A DNA stretch of 31,143 bases from CAJAQL01 sp964442965 (GTDB taxonomy: Bacteria > Patescibacteriota > Minisyncoccia > UBA6257 > 2-01-FULL-56-20): positions 1 through 31,143 of the forward strand of contig CAYUBE010000009.1 of NCBI GenBank assembly GCA_964442965.1. Direction: 5' to 3'. The notes beneath the pieces are model-generated. The model was not told the origin of the DNA. It searched no databases and was given only the letters and a program-made list of their open reading frames with translations. Position numbers and translations under genes: made by a program. Position 1 is the stretch's first letter, and every line of letters begins with the position of its first letter. This document shows, piece by piece, positions 21,630 through 29,789 of this stretch.

Positions 21630-21704
21630 AAAAATTTTCAATTTACAACGCTCAATTTTCAATGAATAGGATTTTGAAAATTGTAAATTGATAAATTGAA
21701 AATT
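21630..21704. repeat. AT-rich inverted word repeat between tRNA-Arg and the permease
   Basis: Repeats of CAATTTTCAATTTACAA-like words on the left (21633-21665) face ATTTTGAAAATTGTAAATTG and AATTGAAAATT on the right (21671-21704). The arms pair over about 30 bp with mismatches. Confidence 0.75.
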
Positions 21705-21709
21705 CTTTC

Positions 21710-22813
21710 TCAGTGTACTATAAACGTTGCGATTTCGTAAATCACGGCGCAAAGAAAAATCACCGTGAGCACATCAAGCAGTATTTTCTCGCGCGCGGAA
21801 AGCTGGAGCGCCCGGCGGCCGACCGAGATGATGAGGATGTATTGCGTGCTTAAAAATATTCCGCCCGCGAGACTGACGATGACTAAAAAATCGGTAAATC
21901 CGAGCAGTACCACGGCAAGCGGAAGGAGAACGATAATGGCCCGGGAGATGAGGCTGTTCCATTTAAGATCTTTTTCGAGCGCTCCGCGGATTTCGCGGGA
22001 GATGGGGATTGAAACAATTCCTATAGCAAGAAGTCCGATAGCGGCGAGAATGTCTTTTTTCCAGATAGGCCAGCTGCCAATGCTTGAAATGGTGTTCGTC
22101 GTAACCTGCGGCACCGAACCTAATATTCCCAAGGCAAAGAGCCCGTAGAGCGTGGCGGCGAGGGTCGTGCCGATGATAAAAAGAGGAAGCGTATTTTGTT
22201 TCTTATTGCTTCCTTTTCTTATTTCGTAGACCTGTTCGACGCTCGTCCATCCCGCGAGCGAAAACAGTATCGCGCCGAAGGGAATGAAAATATTTTTTAC
22301 ATTCCAAAGAGGCATAACCGCGAACGCACGGAATGGATGTCCGGAAATAAAAATAAAAAAGATGGCGCAAAAAATGAGTCCTACACCGATCATTTCAAGG
22401 GTTGCTACGCGCCCTTCGCTCTTGAAAACGAGAACGGCAACGGCAAACCAAAAAATGATCAAAGCAAACGCGAACGGCAATCCGGGAAATATAATATGGA
22501 GAAACTGTTCTCCTAAGATGAGATAGCCCACAAAGCTGAGAAGGAGCCCAATCACAATAGCAAAAAAACCGATCCAAAAACCCGTATCCCCGAAATAGTT
22601 TCGGGTAAGGCCAAGAAGGCGCTCTTTTTCATAAACCGCTTCAAGCGTCCTTAGGTAAAGAATGTGCGCCAAAGACACCATCGCAACGAGGGCGATAAAA
22701 TAACCGAGAGACAATAGCCATCCGGACTCCTGGATGACGTACGGCAACGCAAAAATGCCAGAGCCTATCGTTGCCGCCGTGACGATCCCGATGATTTCCA
22801 AAGATTTTTTCAT
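21710..22813 (-). CDS. Amino-acid permease (aromatic/AAAP-type, APC superfamily)
   Basis: From the ATG at 22813 the protein has 367 residues and about ten to eleven membrane helices. The first helix carries AATIGSGIFALPYVIQESG (about 13-31), the broken-helix substrate-binding motif (GSGI/ALP) of amino-acid permeases of the tyrosine/tryptophan and AAAP groups. WNVKNIFIPFGAILFSLAGW (about 170-190) is the matching helix-6 region. Import of an amino acid by ion symport is the likely role; the substrate is not defined. It suits an auxotrophic organism. The gene is divergent from the sigma factor gene. Confidence 0.85.
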   Translation of the reverse strand: MKKSLEIIGIVTAATIGSGIFALPYVIQESGWLLSLGYFIALVAMVSLAHILYLRTLEAVYEKERLLGLTRNYFGDTGFWIGFFAIVIGLLLSFVGYLILGEQFLHIIFPGLPFAFALIIFWFAVAVLVFKSEGRVATLEMIGVGLIFCAIFFIFISGHPFRAFAVMPLWNVKNIFIPFGAILFSLAGWTSVEQVYEIRKGSNKKQNTLPLFIIGTTLAATLYGLFALGILGSVPQVTTNTISSIGSWPIWKKDILAAIGLLAIGIVSIPISREIRGALEKDLKWNSLISRAIIVLLPLAVVLLGFTDFLVIVSLAGGIFLSTQYILIISVGRRALQLSAREKILLDVLTVIFLCAVIYEIATFIVH

Positions 22814-22948
22814 AACCAAAACCTGCTTATTATTCTATTTTAACATCAAAAGGAGTATACTGACGGTAAGCCCGTTGGGGCGTTTTTGATGCAAAAACCC
22901 GCAAGACAAACAAGGGCTCGTAACTAAAACTCTATTTTTACGTTTTCC

Positions 22949-23491
22949 ATGATAGACGGTGAGGAAAAATTGATACAAGACGCCGTCCAGGAGGGTGATT
23001 CCTCGGCTTTTGGCAAGCTCTATGACCACTATCAACCGATGATCTATCGGTTTGTGCTCGTTAAGGTGAGCCGTCGTGAGGAGGCCGAGGACATCGCCCA
23101 CCAAGTTTTTCTTCAGGCGTGGCAGAATATTCGGACCTATCGCCATCGCGGCTATCCGTTTAGCAGCTGGCTTTATCGGATCGCCCGCAATCAGGTGATT
23201 GATTACTATCGTGCACGGAAGGACGATGCTCCGCTCGAAGCCGCCGACGCCGAAGGTATATTTCATCAAACTGATCAGCCCGATATGTCCCTGCAAATGG
23301 ACATGGAACGGGTTATGTCGGCGATTCATCGCCTAAAACCAGACTATCAGGATGTTGTTATTTTCCGCTTTATTGAGGATCTCTCCATTCGGGAGACTGC
23401 GGACGCTATGCATAAGACCGAGGGTGCCGTGAAGCTAATACAACACCGCGCCATCGAGGAGCTCAAGAGAAAAATCCATGAATCTTCTTGA
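22949..23491 (+). CDS. ECF-type RNA polymerase sigma factor
   Basis: The 180-residue protein has region 2 at about 20-92 (YDHYQPMIYRFVLVKVSRRE, then EAEDIAHQVFLQAW, with FSSWLYRIARNQVIDYYR). Region 4 is at about 120-176 (LKPDYQDVVIFRFIEDLSIR, then ETADAMHKTEGAVKLIQHRA). These two domains and the size define the extracytoplasmic-function class, which redirects RNA polymerase to a small regulon. The last 14 bases overlap the next gene, the classical arrangement with an anti-sigma factor. A -10-like TATACT lies at 22856. Confidence 0.95.
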   Translation: MIDGEEKLIQDAVQEGDSSAFGKLYDHYQPMIYRFVLVKVSRREEAEDIAHQVFLQAWQNIRTYRHRGYPFSSWLYRIARNQVIDYYRARKDDAPLEAADAEGIFHQTDQPDMSLQMDMERVMSAIHRLKPDYQDVVIFRFIEDLSIRETADAMHKTEGAVKLIQHRAIEELKRKIHESS

Positions 23492-23942
23492 AACATTAAA
23501 AGAATTTAAAAAAATCCAACCGGATTCGGATTTCAGCGAAAATTCGCGCCGGGCGATTTTGGCCTGTACACTCAATGAACGGCTTTCGCCGCGCCGTTTT
23601 TTTGCGCGATCGCTCGCCGTCGCCGGGTCGCTCGTTATGGCAGGCGCCCTCATTTTCATTATCGCCGGCGGACTCTCGGCAACCGATCTCGCTCCCCAAT
23701 TCTCAAGCATCGATCCAGCGGCCCTGCGCGCGGAAGCCCAGGCAATTGATACGCAGATCAGTCTCCTGAATGTGGACTATACCGAAATCGCAAGCACCGA
23801 GCCGGTAGCCATCGGATCAAAAAAATTAAATCAATTTGTAACCATAAAAAGCGCTTCCTCATCGATGGCTATTGGCGCCGCAAGCTCAACCCCGACATCA
23901 ACCATGTCGGTCGATGAGATATTACAGGGACTATCCCAATAA
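23478..23942 (+). CDS. Probable membrane-bound anti-sigma factor
   Basis: The 154-residue protein has a cytoplasmic N-terminal section (1-42: helix, then SENSRRAILACTLNERLSPR), one membrane helix at about 46-66, and an extracytoplasmic Ser/Thr/Ala-rich tail (67-154). It overlaps the sigma gene by 14 bases and is therefore translationally coupled. The topology fits anti-sigma factors that hold an ECF sigma at the membrane. No zinc-binding HxxxCxxC motif is present, so it is not a ZAS-type protein. The call rests on position and topology rather than on a recognised domain. Confidence 0.65.
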   Translation: MNLLETLKEFKKIQPDSDFSENSRRAILACTLNERLSPRRFFARSLAVAGSLVMAGALIFIIAGGLSATDLAPQFSSIDPAALRAEAQAIDTQISLLNVDYTEIASTEPVAIGSKKLNQFVTIKSASSSMAIGAASSTPTSTMSVDEILQGLSQ

Positions 23943-23967
23943 AAGCTGTGTCTCCGGCCGCGTTTTT

Positions 23968-23992
23968 GCCCCTCGGCGGGGGCTCTTTTTTA
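23968..23992 (+). terminator. Terminator of the sigma/anti-sigma operon
   Basis: GCCCC-TCGGCG-GGGGC (23968-23983) is followed by TCTTTTTTATT, 26 bases after the stop at 23942. Confidence 0.85.
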
Positions 23993-24014
23993 TTAGAAAA
24001 TATCAAAAATGTGG

Positions 24015-24020
24015 TAAAAT
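24015..24020 (+). promoter_or_regulatory. -10 element placing transcription start at the ATG
   Basis: TGTGGTAAAAT contains TAAAAT (24015-24020), with a weak TTAGAA -35 at 23993-23998. The predicted start near 24027 leaves two to three bases before the ATG at 24030, so the message may be leaderless. Confidence 0.4.
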
Positions 24021-24029
24021 CAAGATATC

Positions 24030-24824
24030 ATGAAAAAGAAATTTCTCATTGCACTCTCCATTGGACTAATGATGCCCATGTGGGTGCTGAACGTCCACGC
24101 GGACGCAACAACAACTGATGAAACTCAGGCTTCGGCTACAGCCGTCAGTACCACTTGCGGGATCACCGAGGACGACCTTGCAACAATTCAAGCGATACAG
24201 AATAATACCTCCCTAAGCTATCTCGACGAACTTCAACAAGAACTCTCCATCCGGAAAAGCTTGCTCTCAAAAACAATCCAGTGCGCCGAAGCAGACGCGA
24301 TACAGGCAAAAGCAAACCTCGATGCCGCATCCGTTGACCCAGGCCTGGAGGGCCTGAGAAACCAATGGTCCGACCGGCTGAATGATGCCACTGCCTATTA
24401 TGAACTCGAACTTCAAAAAGTTAATGGAGCTGGAATCAGCGGCACGGAATCGATTGCAAAAGAGGTACTGGCGTGGAGGGAGAATAACTATACGCCGCTC
24501 GCGGTAAATGTTTTAAATTTTATAACCTGGTCTGAAAACCAAACGCTTTTCACGACAGCTGAAAGCCGGTTGGCTCAGGTCAAAAACCTTATAACTTCGC
24601 CGCTCTTTTCTGAAAGCCCAGATGTCCAAAATGATTTTGAGGATGCCGCGGTCTCTTTAAGGTCCGCAGAAGATGAAAATACTTCCGCAAAAAACGCCTT
24701 CGCCCAGTCGCTTCCTCCAGACCAGACACTTTTGTTTATACAGCAGTCCCTGGATGCGCTTTCCTCAACCTATCAGCACTTCTTCGACGTCAGCACTCTC
24801 ATCCAATCTCTTCTCCCTCATTAA
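24030..24824 (+). CDS. Secreted protein of unknown function, helical
   Basis: The 264-residue protein has a clear signal peptide (MKKKFLIALSIGLMMPMWVL, cleavage near NVHADA, residue 25). The mature part is largely alpha-helical and acidic, with two cysteines (in TTCGITEDDL and IQCAEADA) about 55 residues apart that could form a disulfide. It has no membrane segment after the signal and no recognised domain. It follows the sigma/anti-sigma pair but has its own promoter, so it may be a target of that ECF sigma; this is a guess from position. Confidence 0.8.
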   Translation: MKKKFLIALSIGLMMPMWVLNVHADATTTDETQASATAVSTTCGITEDDLATIQAIQNNTSLSYLDELQQELSIRKSLLSKTIQCAEADAIQAKANLDAASVDPGLEGLRNQWSDRLNDATAYYELELQKVNGAGISGTESIAKEVLAWRENNYTPLAVNVLNFITWSENQTLFTTAESRLAQVKNLITSPLFSESPDVQNDFEDAAVSLRSAEDENTSAKNAFAQSLPPDQTLLFIQQSLDALSSTYQHFFDVSTLIQSLLPH

Positions 24825-24854
24825 ATCTAGAACATATCTTAAAATATAATCTAT

Positions 24855-24887
24855 AAAAAACACCCTCCTCACGAAGGTGTTTTTTTA
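24855..24887. terminator. Bidirectional terminator between the secreted-protein gene and HU
   Basis: AAAAAACACC (24855-24864) pairs with GGTGTTTTTT (24876-24885). The A and T tracts serve both strands, 30 bases after the plus-strand stop and 25 before the HU stop. Confidence 0.85.
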
Positions 24888-24909
24888 TAGAAAAGCTTTT
24901 CTATTAATT

Positions 24910-25185
24910 CTATAGCACTGCTTCTTTGAGAAGCTTGCCGGCTCGGAATTTCGGTTTTATAGAAGCCTTGATCTGAATCTTTTCGCCGGTCTTCGGGTTG
25001 CGTCCCTCGCGAGCCGCGCGCTTCGCAACACGGAATGTGCCGAATCCTGCAATGGCAACTTCTTCGCCGTGTCCCATGGTCTTAACAATTGTGTCAAAAA
25101 CCGCATCAACCGCACGCTCTGTCGCAGCTTTCGTCTCAATGCCCGCCGCCTTCATGACGGCCTCAATCAATCCACGTTTATTCAT
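24910..25185 (-). CDS. DNA-binding protein HU
   Basis: The 91-residue protein matches HU/IHF closely. It has MNKRGLIEAVMKAAGIETKA, the helix, then GEEVAIAGFGTFRVAKRAAR and the DNA-embracing arm EGRNPKTGEKIQIKASIKPK, ending FRAGKLLKEAVL. It bends and compacts DNA as a dimer and assists replication initiation by DnaA in other bacteria. It lies downstream of dnaN with its own promoter. Confidence 0.96.
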   Translation of the reverse strand: MNKRGLIEAVMKAAGIETKAATERAVDAVFDTIVKTMGHGEEVAIAGFGTFRVAKRAAREGRNPKTGEKIQIKASIKPKFRAGKLLKEAVL

Positions 25186-25235
25186 GATAGTAAAAGTTAT
25201 TTTTGTCCGACCTTTGAACCACGAAGTTCTTGATT

Positions 25236-25241
25236 ATTATA
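25236..25241 (-). promoter_or_regulatory. Extended -10 promoter of the HU gene
   Basis: The minus strand reads TGCTATAAT, a consensus -10 with an extended TGn. The -35 is poor (TTGTGT at 17 bp). It gives a leader of about 44 nt. Confidence 0.6.
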
Positions 25242-25279
25242 GCAAAATCGCCTATTCAACACAATCAACCGGACCGGTT

Positions 25280-26392
25280 CTATGCCTTCGAAATGGGTTT
25301 AAGGACATAGAGATAAGATCCATCCAGAGGAGATTTAATAAGTGCTGGATTGGTTTCTTCCTGGAGCCCTATAAAAATATCTTCACCGATAATGCTTCGC
25401 ACCGCATCGGAAAGATAACGGACATTGAAAAGCGCTTCGCCGGCGGCGCCCTTTATCTTTGCCGGAAGAAGATAGCTGTTTTCACCAAACGCCTGGTCGG
25501 CGGAAGCAACCTCGATGGCTTTTTTATTCGGATGCACCACCATTTTTAATTCGTTGTTTTTTTGCCCGAAGACAGCCGCGAGCTTGACGGCGTTTGAAAA
25601 TTCTTCGCGGTTTACCGTGATTTCCGTCACAAAGTCAGACGGAATGATCGCGGCATAATCAGGAAAGTTCCCCTCACTAAGCCTCGATATGAGTTCAATA
25701 TTTTCGGTCTTGAAAAGAACCTGATTGGCATCGCGATAAATCCGCACCGTATCTTCGCCGGTTATAATACGGAGAAGTTCCTGTGTGGTTCGTAGAGGGA
25801 TAAGAATATGGAAAGGATCAGGAACCTTCGCGGTAAAAATATTTGCGGCAATGGTTTTTTCGGCAAGGCGAAAACCATCAGTCGAAACGAGTTTTAAAAC
25901 CTCAAGGGAGAAATCAAAAAAGACACTATTTAGCTCCGGGCGGATATCGGAAAATTGCGAAGCAATAGACGCCTGTTGTATCGCTTCCCTCAGAAAAGCG
26001 CCCTTGATTTCGATATAGTGTCCGCGGTCCGCAATCTTCGGAGTGATCGGAAAATCATCCGCCGGCAGCCCTTGAAGTGTTGCATTATAATTGTCTGTTT
26101 TTATTTCAAGATTGTCGCCGCGGCTTTCAAAATTAAGCCGGTCACTCTGGAGGCTTCCAACTAAATTCGCCACGAGACTAGCAGGGACAGTAACCCTGCC
26201 GCTCTCAATAATTTTCCCCGACACAGCAGCAGTAATAGCAAACTCAAGATTTGTTGCGGCAATAGAAATCCCCCCGTCTCCAGCAGTAATGATAATATTT
26301 TTTAAAATAGGTAGGTTTATGTTCTCGCCCGCTGCGCGCTGGACGGCACCAATAGAGTCTTTTATATTTGAACGGATAGAAACAAATTTCAT
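25280..26392 (-). CDS. dnaN: DNA polymerase III beta subunit (sliding clamp)
   Basis: The 370-residue protein has the three-fold repeated clamp architecture. Conserved pieces are LPILKNIIITA (27-37), the middle-domain SVFFDFSLEVLKLVSTDGFR and LAEKT, and the C-terminal VRYLSDAVRSI, then the SPLDGSYLYVLKPI strand ending near the hydrophobic pocket. As a dimer it encircles DNA and tethers the replicative polymerase. It lies 116 bases after dnaA, the usual dnaA-dnaN order. No Shine-Dalgarno precedes the ATG. Confidence 0.97.
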   Translation of the reverse strand: MKFVSIRSNIKDSIGAVQRAAGENINLPILKNIIITAGDGGISIAATNLEFAITAAVSGKIIESGRVTVPASLVANLVGSLQSDRLNFESRGDNLEIKTDNYNATLQGLPADDFPITPKIADRGHYIEIKGAFLREAIQQASIASQFSDIRPELNSVFFDFSLEVLKLVSTDGFRLAEKTIAANIFTAKVPDPFHILIPLRTTQELLRIITGEDTVRIYRDANQVLFKTENIELISRLSEGNFPDYAAIIPSDFVTEITVNREEFSNAVKLAAVFGQKNNELKMVVHPNKKAIEVASADQAFGENSYLLPAKIKGAAGEALFNVRYLSDAVRSIIGEDIFIGLQEETNPALIKSPLDGSYLYVLKPISKA

Positions 26393-26508
26393 AATAAATA
26401 ATATATAAGATTAAATTTATTGTTATTAGTTTTATTAAGGAGTGTGATGTGTGGATAATTATAAAAAATCCTTATTACGCCGCGCTATAAAAGAAAATGT
26501 GTTGTGTA
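26393..26508. other. dnaA-dnaN spacer with a consensus DnaA box; candidate origin part
   Basis: TGTGGATAA at 26450-26458 is a perfect DnaA box (TTATCCACA on the other strand). Next to it 26393-26440 is almost pure A/T and would suit an unwinding element. Only one consensus box was seen, fewer than in most origins. Confidence 0.5.
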
Positions 26509-27852
26509 TTAACTCTTGAATATCATGTCGCGGATAGTTAATATCTTCTGGTTGAGTGCTGGATTCCTGTTGATTTCTTTATTTATTTTTTCATAGGCAT
26601 GGATGGCTGTGGTGTGGTCCCTCCCCAGTTTTTCCCCAATATAGGGATAGGATAAGTCGGATATTTCACGGAGGAGATACATCGCAACCTGCCGCGGCTC
26701 GACAATTTCTTTTCTTCGATTGGGACTCGTCATGGTTTCTATGGAGACGTTATAAAACTCAGCAACCGTTTTTAGAATAACCAACTCATCAACGTGTTTC
26801 GAAAGATTCTGAACCGCCTTTTCAATGATTCCTTCCGCGGTTTTTACCGTGACCGCAATACCCTTTTGCTCTTCATAAAAAGTGAGCTTTTTTAGGACTC
26901 CTTCGAGCTCGCGGATATTCCGCTTCACGCGCCGCGCAACGAGATCGATGATAACGTCACTTAGCTGTCGCCTTGACTCCTGTAATTTACTATGAATAAT
27001 GGCAACCCGCATTTCGTATTCGGGGTAAGCAATGTCTGCGACGAAACCACCCTCAAACCGTGACCGGAGACGTTCTTCAAGTATGGGAATCGCGCGCGGC
27101 GGGCGGTCGGACGAAATGATGATTTGCTTGTTATTTTCGTACAATGCGTTGAAGGTGTGGAAAAATTCCTCCTCGGTTTTTTCCTTGCCGCCGATGAACT
27201 GGATATCGTCGACGATGAGTACGTCGACATCCCGATATTTTTTCTTCATGCTTTCGATGCGGTCATTGCGCAGGCCCCAGACGATGTCACGCGTAAACTG
27301 TTCCGAAGGAACGTATTTCGGCCTGATCTTTTTTTTGTATTTTGCAACGATTTCGTTGCCGATCGCCTCAATGAGGTGAGTTTTTCCAAGGCCGACGCCG
27401 CCATAGATGAATAAGGGATTATACTTTCCTATTTTTTCAGTGATGGCGCTTGCTGCAGCGACGGCAAGTTCGTTCGACGGCCCGACCACAAACGAACTGA
27501 GTGTGTAGCGAGGATTAAGGTTTGTTTCGGGATCATTCTTGAATTCGAGTTCCATCCCCATTTCGGTCTCGGAGGGAATAAGGGTTTGTTTTTTACTGAA
27601 CATCGCTTCTCCTCCCACGACAAACTCCACTTTTCTTATAGATTCGTCCCGGGCGCGGAGAATACTTAAAATATTCTTCTGATATTTCCCCTCGACCCAT
27701 TCTTTCGCGAAGTTGTTCGGGAGCGCGACGTAAAAGACGCCGTCCTTTTTGTCGATCAGGCTGCTGTTCTTCATCCACATGGTGAAGTTTGCGCGCGAGA
27801 GTTGAACCTCCATTTCCCCGAGTGTTGATTGCCAAAGTTGGTCGAGTTCCAT
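26509..27852 (-). CDS. dnaA: Chromosomal replication initiator protein DnaA
   Basis: The 447-residue protein contains all four domains. Domain I is at about 1-80 (LWQSTLGEMEVQLSRANFTM), followed by a short linker. The AAA+ domain starts near 113, with NPRYTLSSFVVGPSNELA, Walker A GGVGLGKTHL (151-160), Walker B VLIVDDIQFI (211-220) and sensor/arginine regions including RLRSRFEGG. The C-terminal DNA-binding domain carries the signature LGRDHTTAIHAYEKI (409-423). ATP-bound DnaA opens the origin. It is divergent from rpmH, as is common around bacterial origins. Confidence 0.98.
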   Translation of the reverse strand: MELDQLWQSTLGEMEVQLSRANFTMWMKNSSLIDKKDGVFYVALPNNFAKEWVEGKYQKNILSILRARDESIRKVEFVVGGEAMFSKKQTLIPSETEMGMELEFKNDPETNLNPRYTLSSFVVGPSNELAVAAASAITEKIGKYNPLFIYGGVGLGKTHLIEAIGNEIVAKYKKKIRPKYVPSEQFTRDIVWGLRNDRIESMKKKYRDVDVLIVDDIQFIGGKEKTEEEFFHTFNALYENNKQIIISSDRPPRAIPILEERLRSRFEGGFVADIAYPEYEMRVAIIHSKLQESRRQLSDVIIDLVARRVKRNIRELEGVLKKLTFYEEQKGIAVTVKTAEGIIEKAVQNLSKHVDELVILKTVAEFYNVSIETMTSPNRRKEIVEPRQVAMYLLREISDLSYPYIGEKLGRDHTTAIHAYEKINKEINRNPALNQKILTIRDMIFKS

Positions 27853-27876
27853 AGTGGGGATATTTTTTATAGTTCC

Positions 27877-27905
27877 ATTATGGTCTCTTATTTTTTTGAA
27901 GTCAA
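27877..27905 (-). promoter_or_regulatory. Promoter of dnaA
   Basis: TTGACT (27905-27900) and CATAAT (27882-27877) each match the consensus at five of six positions, with a 17-bp spacer. The predicted leader is about 18 nt. Confidence 0.7.
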
Positions 27906-27926
27906 AACATCGGATTCCCTATAACC

Positions 27927-27946
27927 TGTGCATAGCCTGTGGAAAT
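27927..27946. promoter_or_regulatory. Two imperfect DnaA boxes upstream of the dnaA promoter
   Basis: TGTGCATAG (27927-27935) and TGTGGAAAT (27938-27946) differ from TGTGGATAA at two positions each and lie in tandem, 21 bases upstream of the -35. They may serve autoregulation or the origin. Confidence 0.45.
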
Positions 27947-28021
27947 CATGGCTCGCGATCGCCAAAAGAAATCGCGGGCAAGTTCTGGCTTTTTTAAAAA
28001 GAAGGTGGTACCATTCGCAGT

Positions 28022-28156
28022 ATGTCGCGTACGTATAATCCTAAAAAGAAAAAGAGGAGCCGAACCCACGGTTTTTTGGCGCGGGCGGCAACAGCAACCG
28101 GCCGCCGCGTACTTTCTAAGCGAAGGGCTAAAGGCCGTAAAAAACTGACGGTTTAG
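28022..28156 (+). CDS. rpmH: 50S ribosomal protein L34
   Basis: The 44-residue protein reads MSRTYNPKKKKRSRTHGFLA, then RAATATGRRVLSKRRAKGRK, then KLTV. It is very basic, with the conserved HGFLxR and GRRVLxxRRxKGRxxL signature. It is an rRNA-binding part of the large subunit. The frame is too short for many gene callers. A GGTGG ribosome binding site lies 11-15 bases upstream. It starts the rpmH-rnpA-yidC-jag cluster. Confidence 0.96.
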   Translation: MSRTYNPKKKKRSRTHGFLARAATATGRRVLSKRRAKGRKKLTV

Positions 28157-28166
28157 TTTTCTGCTT

Positions 28167-28490
28167 ATGGTTTCCCGAACATCGCGCCTCCCTTATGAAG
28201 AGTTTCGCGCGCGCGGCTATCGGGAGATGACGACGCCTTATTTTTCAATAAAGGCAAAGAGAAATTTTCGTAAGGAGGGCCGCTTCGGGATGATCGTCAG
28301 CGCCTCTTCTATAAAAAACGCCGTCCAGAGAAATTTTTGGCGGCGCCAGGCGAAGTCTGTTTTTCTTAAAATAGCGCCCTGCGGATTTGATATTTTTGTT
28401 ATTTTAAGGCGTCCCGTCGCATCATCTCAGAGGGGCGCTTTTCGAAAAACACTTGGCGATACCATGATGTTTCTTATCTCAAATCTATGA
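28167..28490 (+). CDS. rnpA: Ribonuclease P protein component
   Basis: The 107-residue protein has the RnpA pattern: an aromatic-rich first strand (YFSIKAKRN), GRFGMIVSASSIKNAVQRNF with WRR (the RNR-like motif that binds the P RNA, here weakened to QRNFWRR), and FDIFVILRRPVASS at the C-terminal strand. The partner RNA gene is not in this window. The position between rpmH and yidC confirms the call. The stop overlaps the yidC start (ATGA). Confidence 0.93.
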   Translation: MVSRTSRLPYEEFRARGYREMTTPYFSIKAKRNFRKEGRFGMIVSASSIKNAVQRNFWRRQAKSVFLKIAPCGFDIFVILRRPVASSQRGAFRKTLGDTMMFLISNL

Positions 28491-29200
28491 TCTATCTCTA
28501 TCAGGCGATATTCTACCGGCCCATTCTTAATGTGCTCGTTTATTTTTACGAGACCGTCGCGGGCCATGACTTCGGTATCGCCATCATCCTGGTCACGCTT
28601 TTGATACGCCTCATTCTCTACCCCTTATTTCATAAAAGCGCGAAGCACCAGATGACGCTCCAGAGGCTTCAGCCGAAGATCAAGAAACTTCAGGAGCTTC
28701 ATAAGGACGACAAGAAAAAACAGACCGAGGCGCTTATGGAACTTTATAAAGAACACGGCGTAAATCCGTTCCTGAGCATCATCCTTCTTGTGATACAGCT
28801 CCCGATCCTCATCTCGCTTTATCGCATTATTCTCTCGGGACTTGGAGCAGGAGGCATCGGAAGCGGACTTTATTCCTTTGTTCCTGCACCGAATACGATC
28901 AACGCTCTTTTTTTTGGAATTTTGAATCTAAAACAGAGAAGCATCATCCTGGTTCTTCTTGCCGCGATCTCGCAGTACTTCCAGTCGCGACTCGCAATTT
29001 ATCGTTCTCCCGACGGCGGGACGCCGTCTCCGGCGGAACGAATGGCGCGGCAGATGGCGTTCATCGGACCGATTATCACGATCGTCATCTTTTATAACCT
29101 TCCCGCCGGCGTGGGATTATATTGGCTCGTGTCCTCCATCTTTTCCATTGTCCAGCAGCTTATCGTCAACAAACACCTGCGCGAGAAATACGGGGCATAG
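28487..29200 (+). CDS. yidC: Membrane protein insertase YidC/Oxa1
   Basis: The 237-residue protein has five membrane segments. The positively charged groove residue is Arg41 in LLIRLILYPLFHKSAKHQM, followed by the coiled cytoplasmic hairpin (QPKIKKLQELHKDDKKKQTE), LYKEHGVNPFLSIILLVIQL, and the C-terminal FYNLPAGVGLYWLVSSIFSI helix. There is no large periplasmic domain, as in Gram-positive SpoIIIJ-type proteins. It inserts proteins such as the ATP synthase a and c subunits into the membrane. A short Pro/Gly insertion (SPDGGTPSPAER) lies before helix 5. It overlaps rnpA by 4 bases. Confidence 0.96.
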   Translation: MIYLYQAIFYRPILNVLVYFYETVAGHDFGIAIILVTLLIRLILYPLFHKSAKHQMTLQRLQPKIKKLQELHKDDKKKQTEALMELYKEHGVNPFLSIILLVIQLPILISLYRIILSGLGAGGIGSGLYSFVPAPNTINALFFGILNLKQRSIILVLLAAISQYFQSRLAIYRSPDGGTPSPAERMARQMAFIGPIITIVIFYNLPAGVGLYWLVSSIFSIVQQLIVNKHLREKYGA

Positions 29201-29279
29201 CGTTTTTAAGAGTTTCATTTTTCACGCGGAGATGTGCCTCTGCTTGATTTTTTGCTAAAAATCTGGAATAGTGCCAAGT

Positions 29280-29735
29280 ATGGATATATGGGAATCGTTT
29301 GTTAAAAGCATCGTTGACCAGATGGGTTTTCGCGACTACCACCTTGAGATCGATCCCGAAGAGGGTCGGGGGTCGCTTTTTATTTACGAAGACAACGCTT
29401 TCGTAAGAGAAAATCTCGCGGCAATTGTTGATTCCATGAACCATATTATTCAGATGGTCGCCAAAAAAAATCAGGCGAAGACGTTTTTTTTGGACGTCAA
29501 TAACTATCGCCGCGACCGAGAAAATATTATCGCCGAACTCGCCCGTGCCGCAGCGAAGAGAGTGTCCGCCACCAAGGAGCAGGTTTCTCTGCCAGCTATG
29601 AATTCCTATGAGCGGCGGTTAGTGCACGTCGAACTTGCCATCCATCCGGACGTGACCACGGAGAGCGTGGGAGCGGGGAAGGAACGGTACGTGACTATTA
29701 AGCCGATTGATACGAACAAGAAAACCGCCGAATAG
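29280..29735 (+). CDS. jag: R3H domain RNA-binding protein (Jag/KhpB-like)
   Basis: The 151-residue protein lies directly after yidC, the usual place of jag. The C-terminal half is an R3H domain: VNNYRRDRENIIAELARAAA, then MNSYERRLVHVELAIHPDVT, with GAGKERYVTIKP. The N-terminal half corresponds to the KH region, but the GxxG loop expected of KH_II domains is not evident. Jag/KhpB proteins bind many RNAs and influence division and envelope growth in Firmicutes. An in-frame GTG at 29271 is an alternative start. The terminator overlaps the stop. Confidence 0.88.
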   Translation: MDIWESFVKSIVDQMGFRDYHLEIDPEEGRGSLFIYEDNAFVRENLAAIVDSMNHIIQMVAKKNQAKTFFLDVNNYRRDRENIIAELARAAAKRVSATKEQVSLPAMNSYERRLVHVELAIHPDVTTESVGAGKERYVTIKPIDTNKKTAE

Positions 29736-29749
29736 CTCGGCGATTTTTA
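29726..29749 (+). terminator. Terminator of the rpmH-rnpA-yidC-jag cluster
   Basis: CGCCGA (29726-29731) pairs with TCGGCG (29737-29742) across the jag stop codon and is followed by ATTTTTAT. Confidence 0.75.
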
Positions 29750-29789
29750 TCGAAGTCAAACCCCGCAGTTTATCGTTCAGAGTTCGTCT

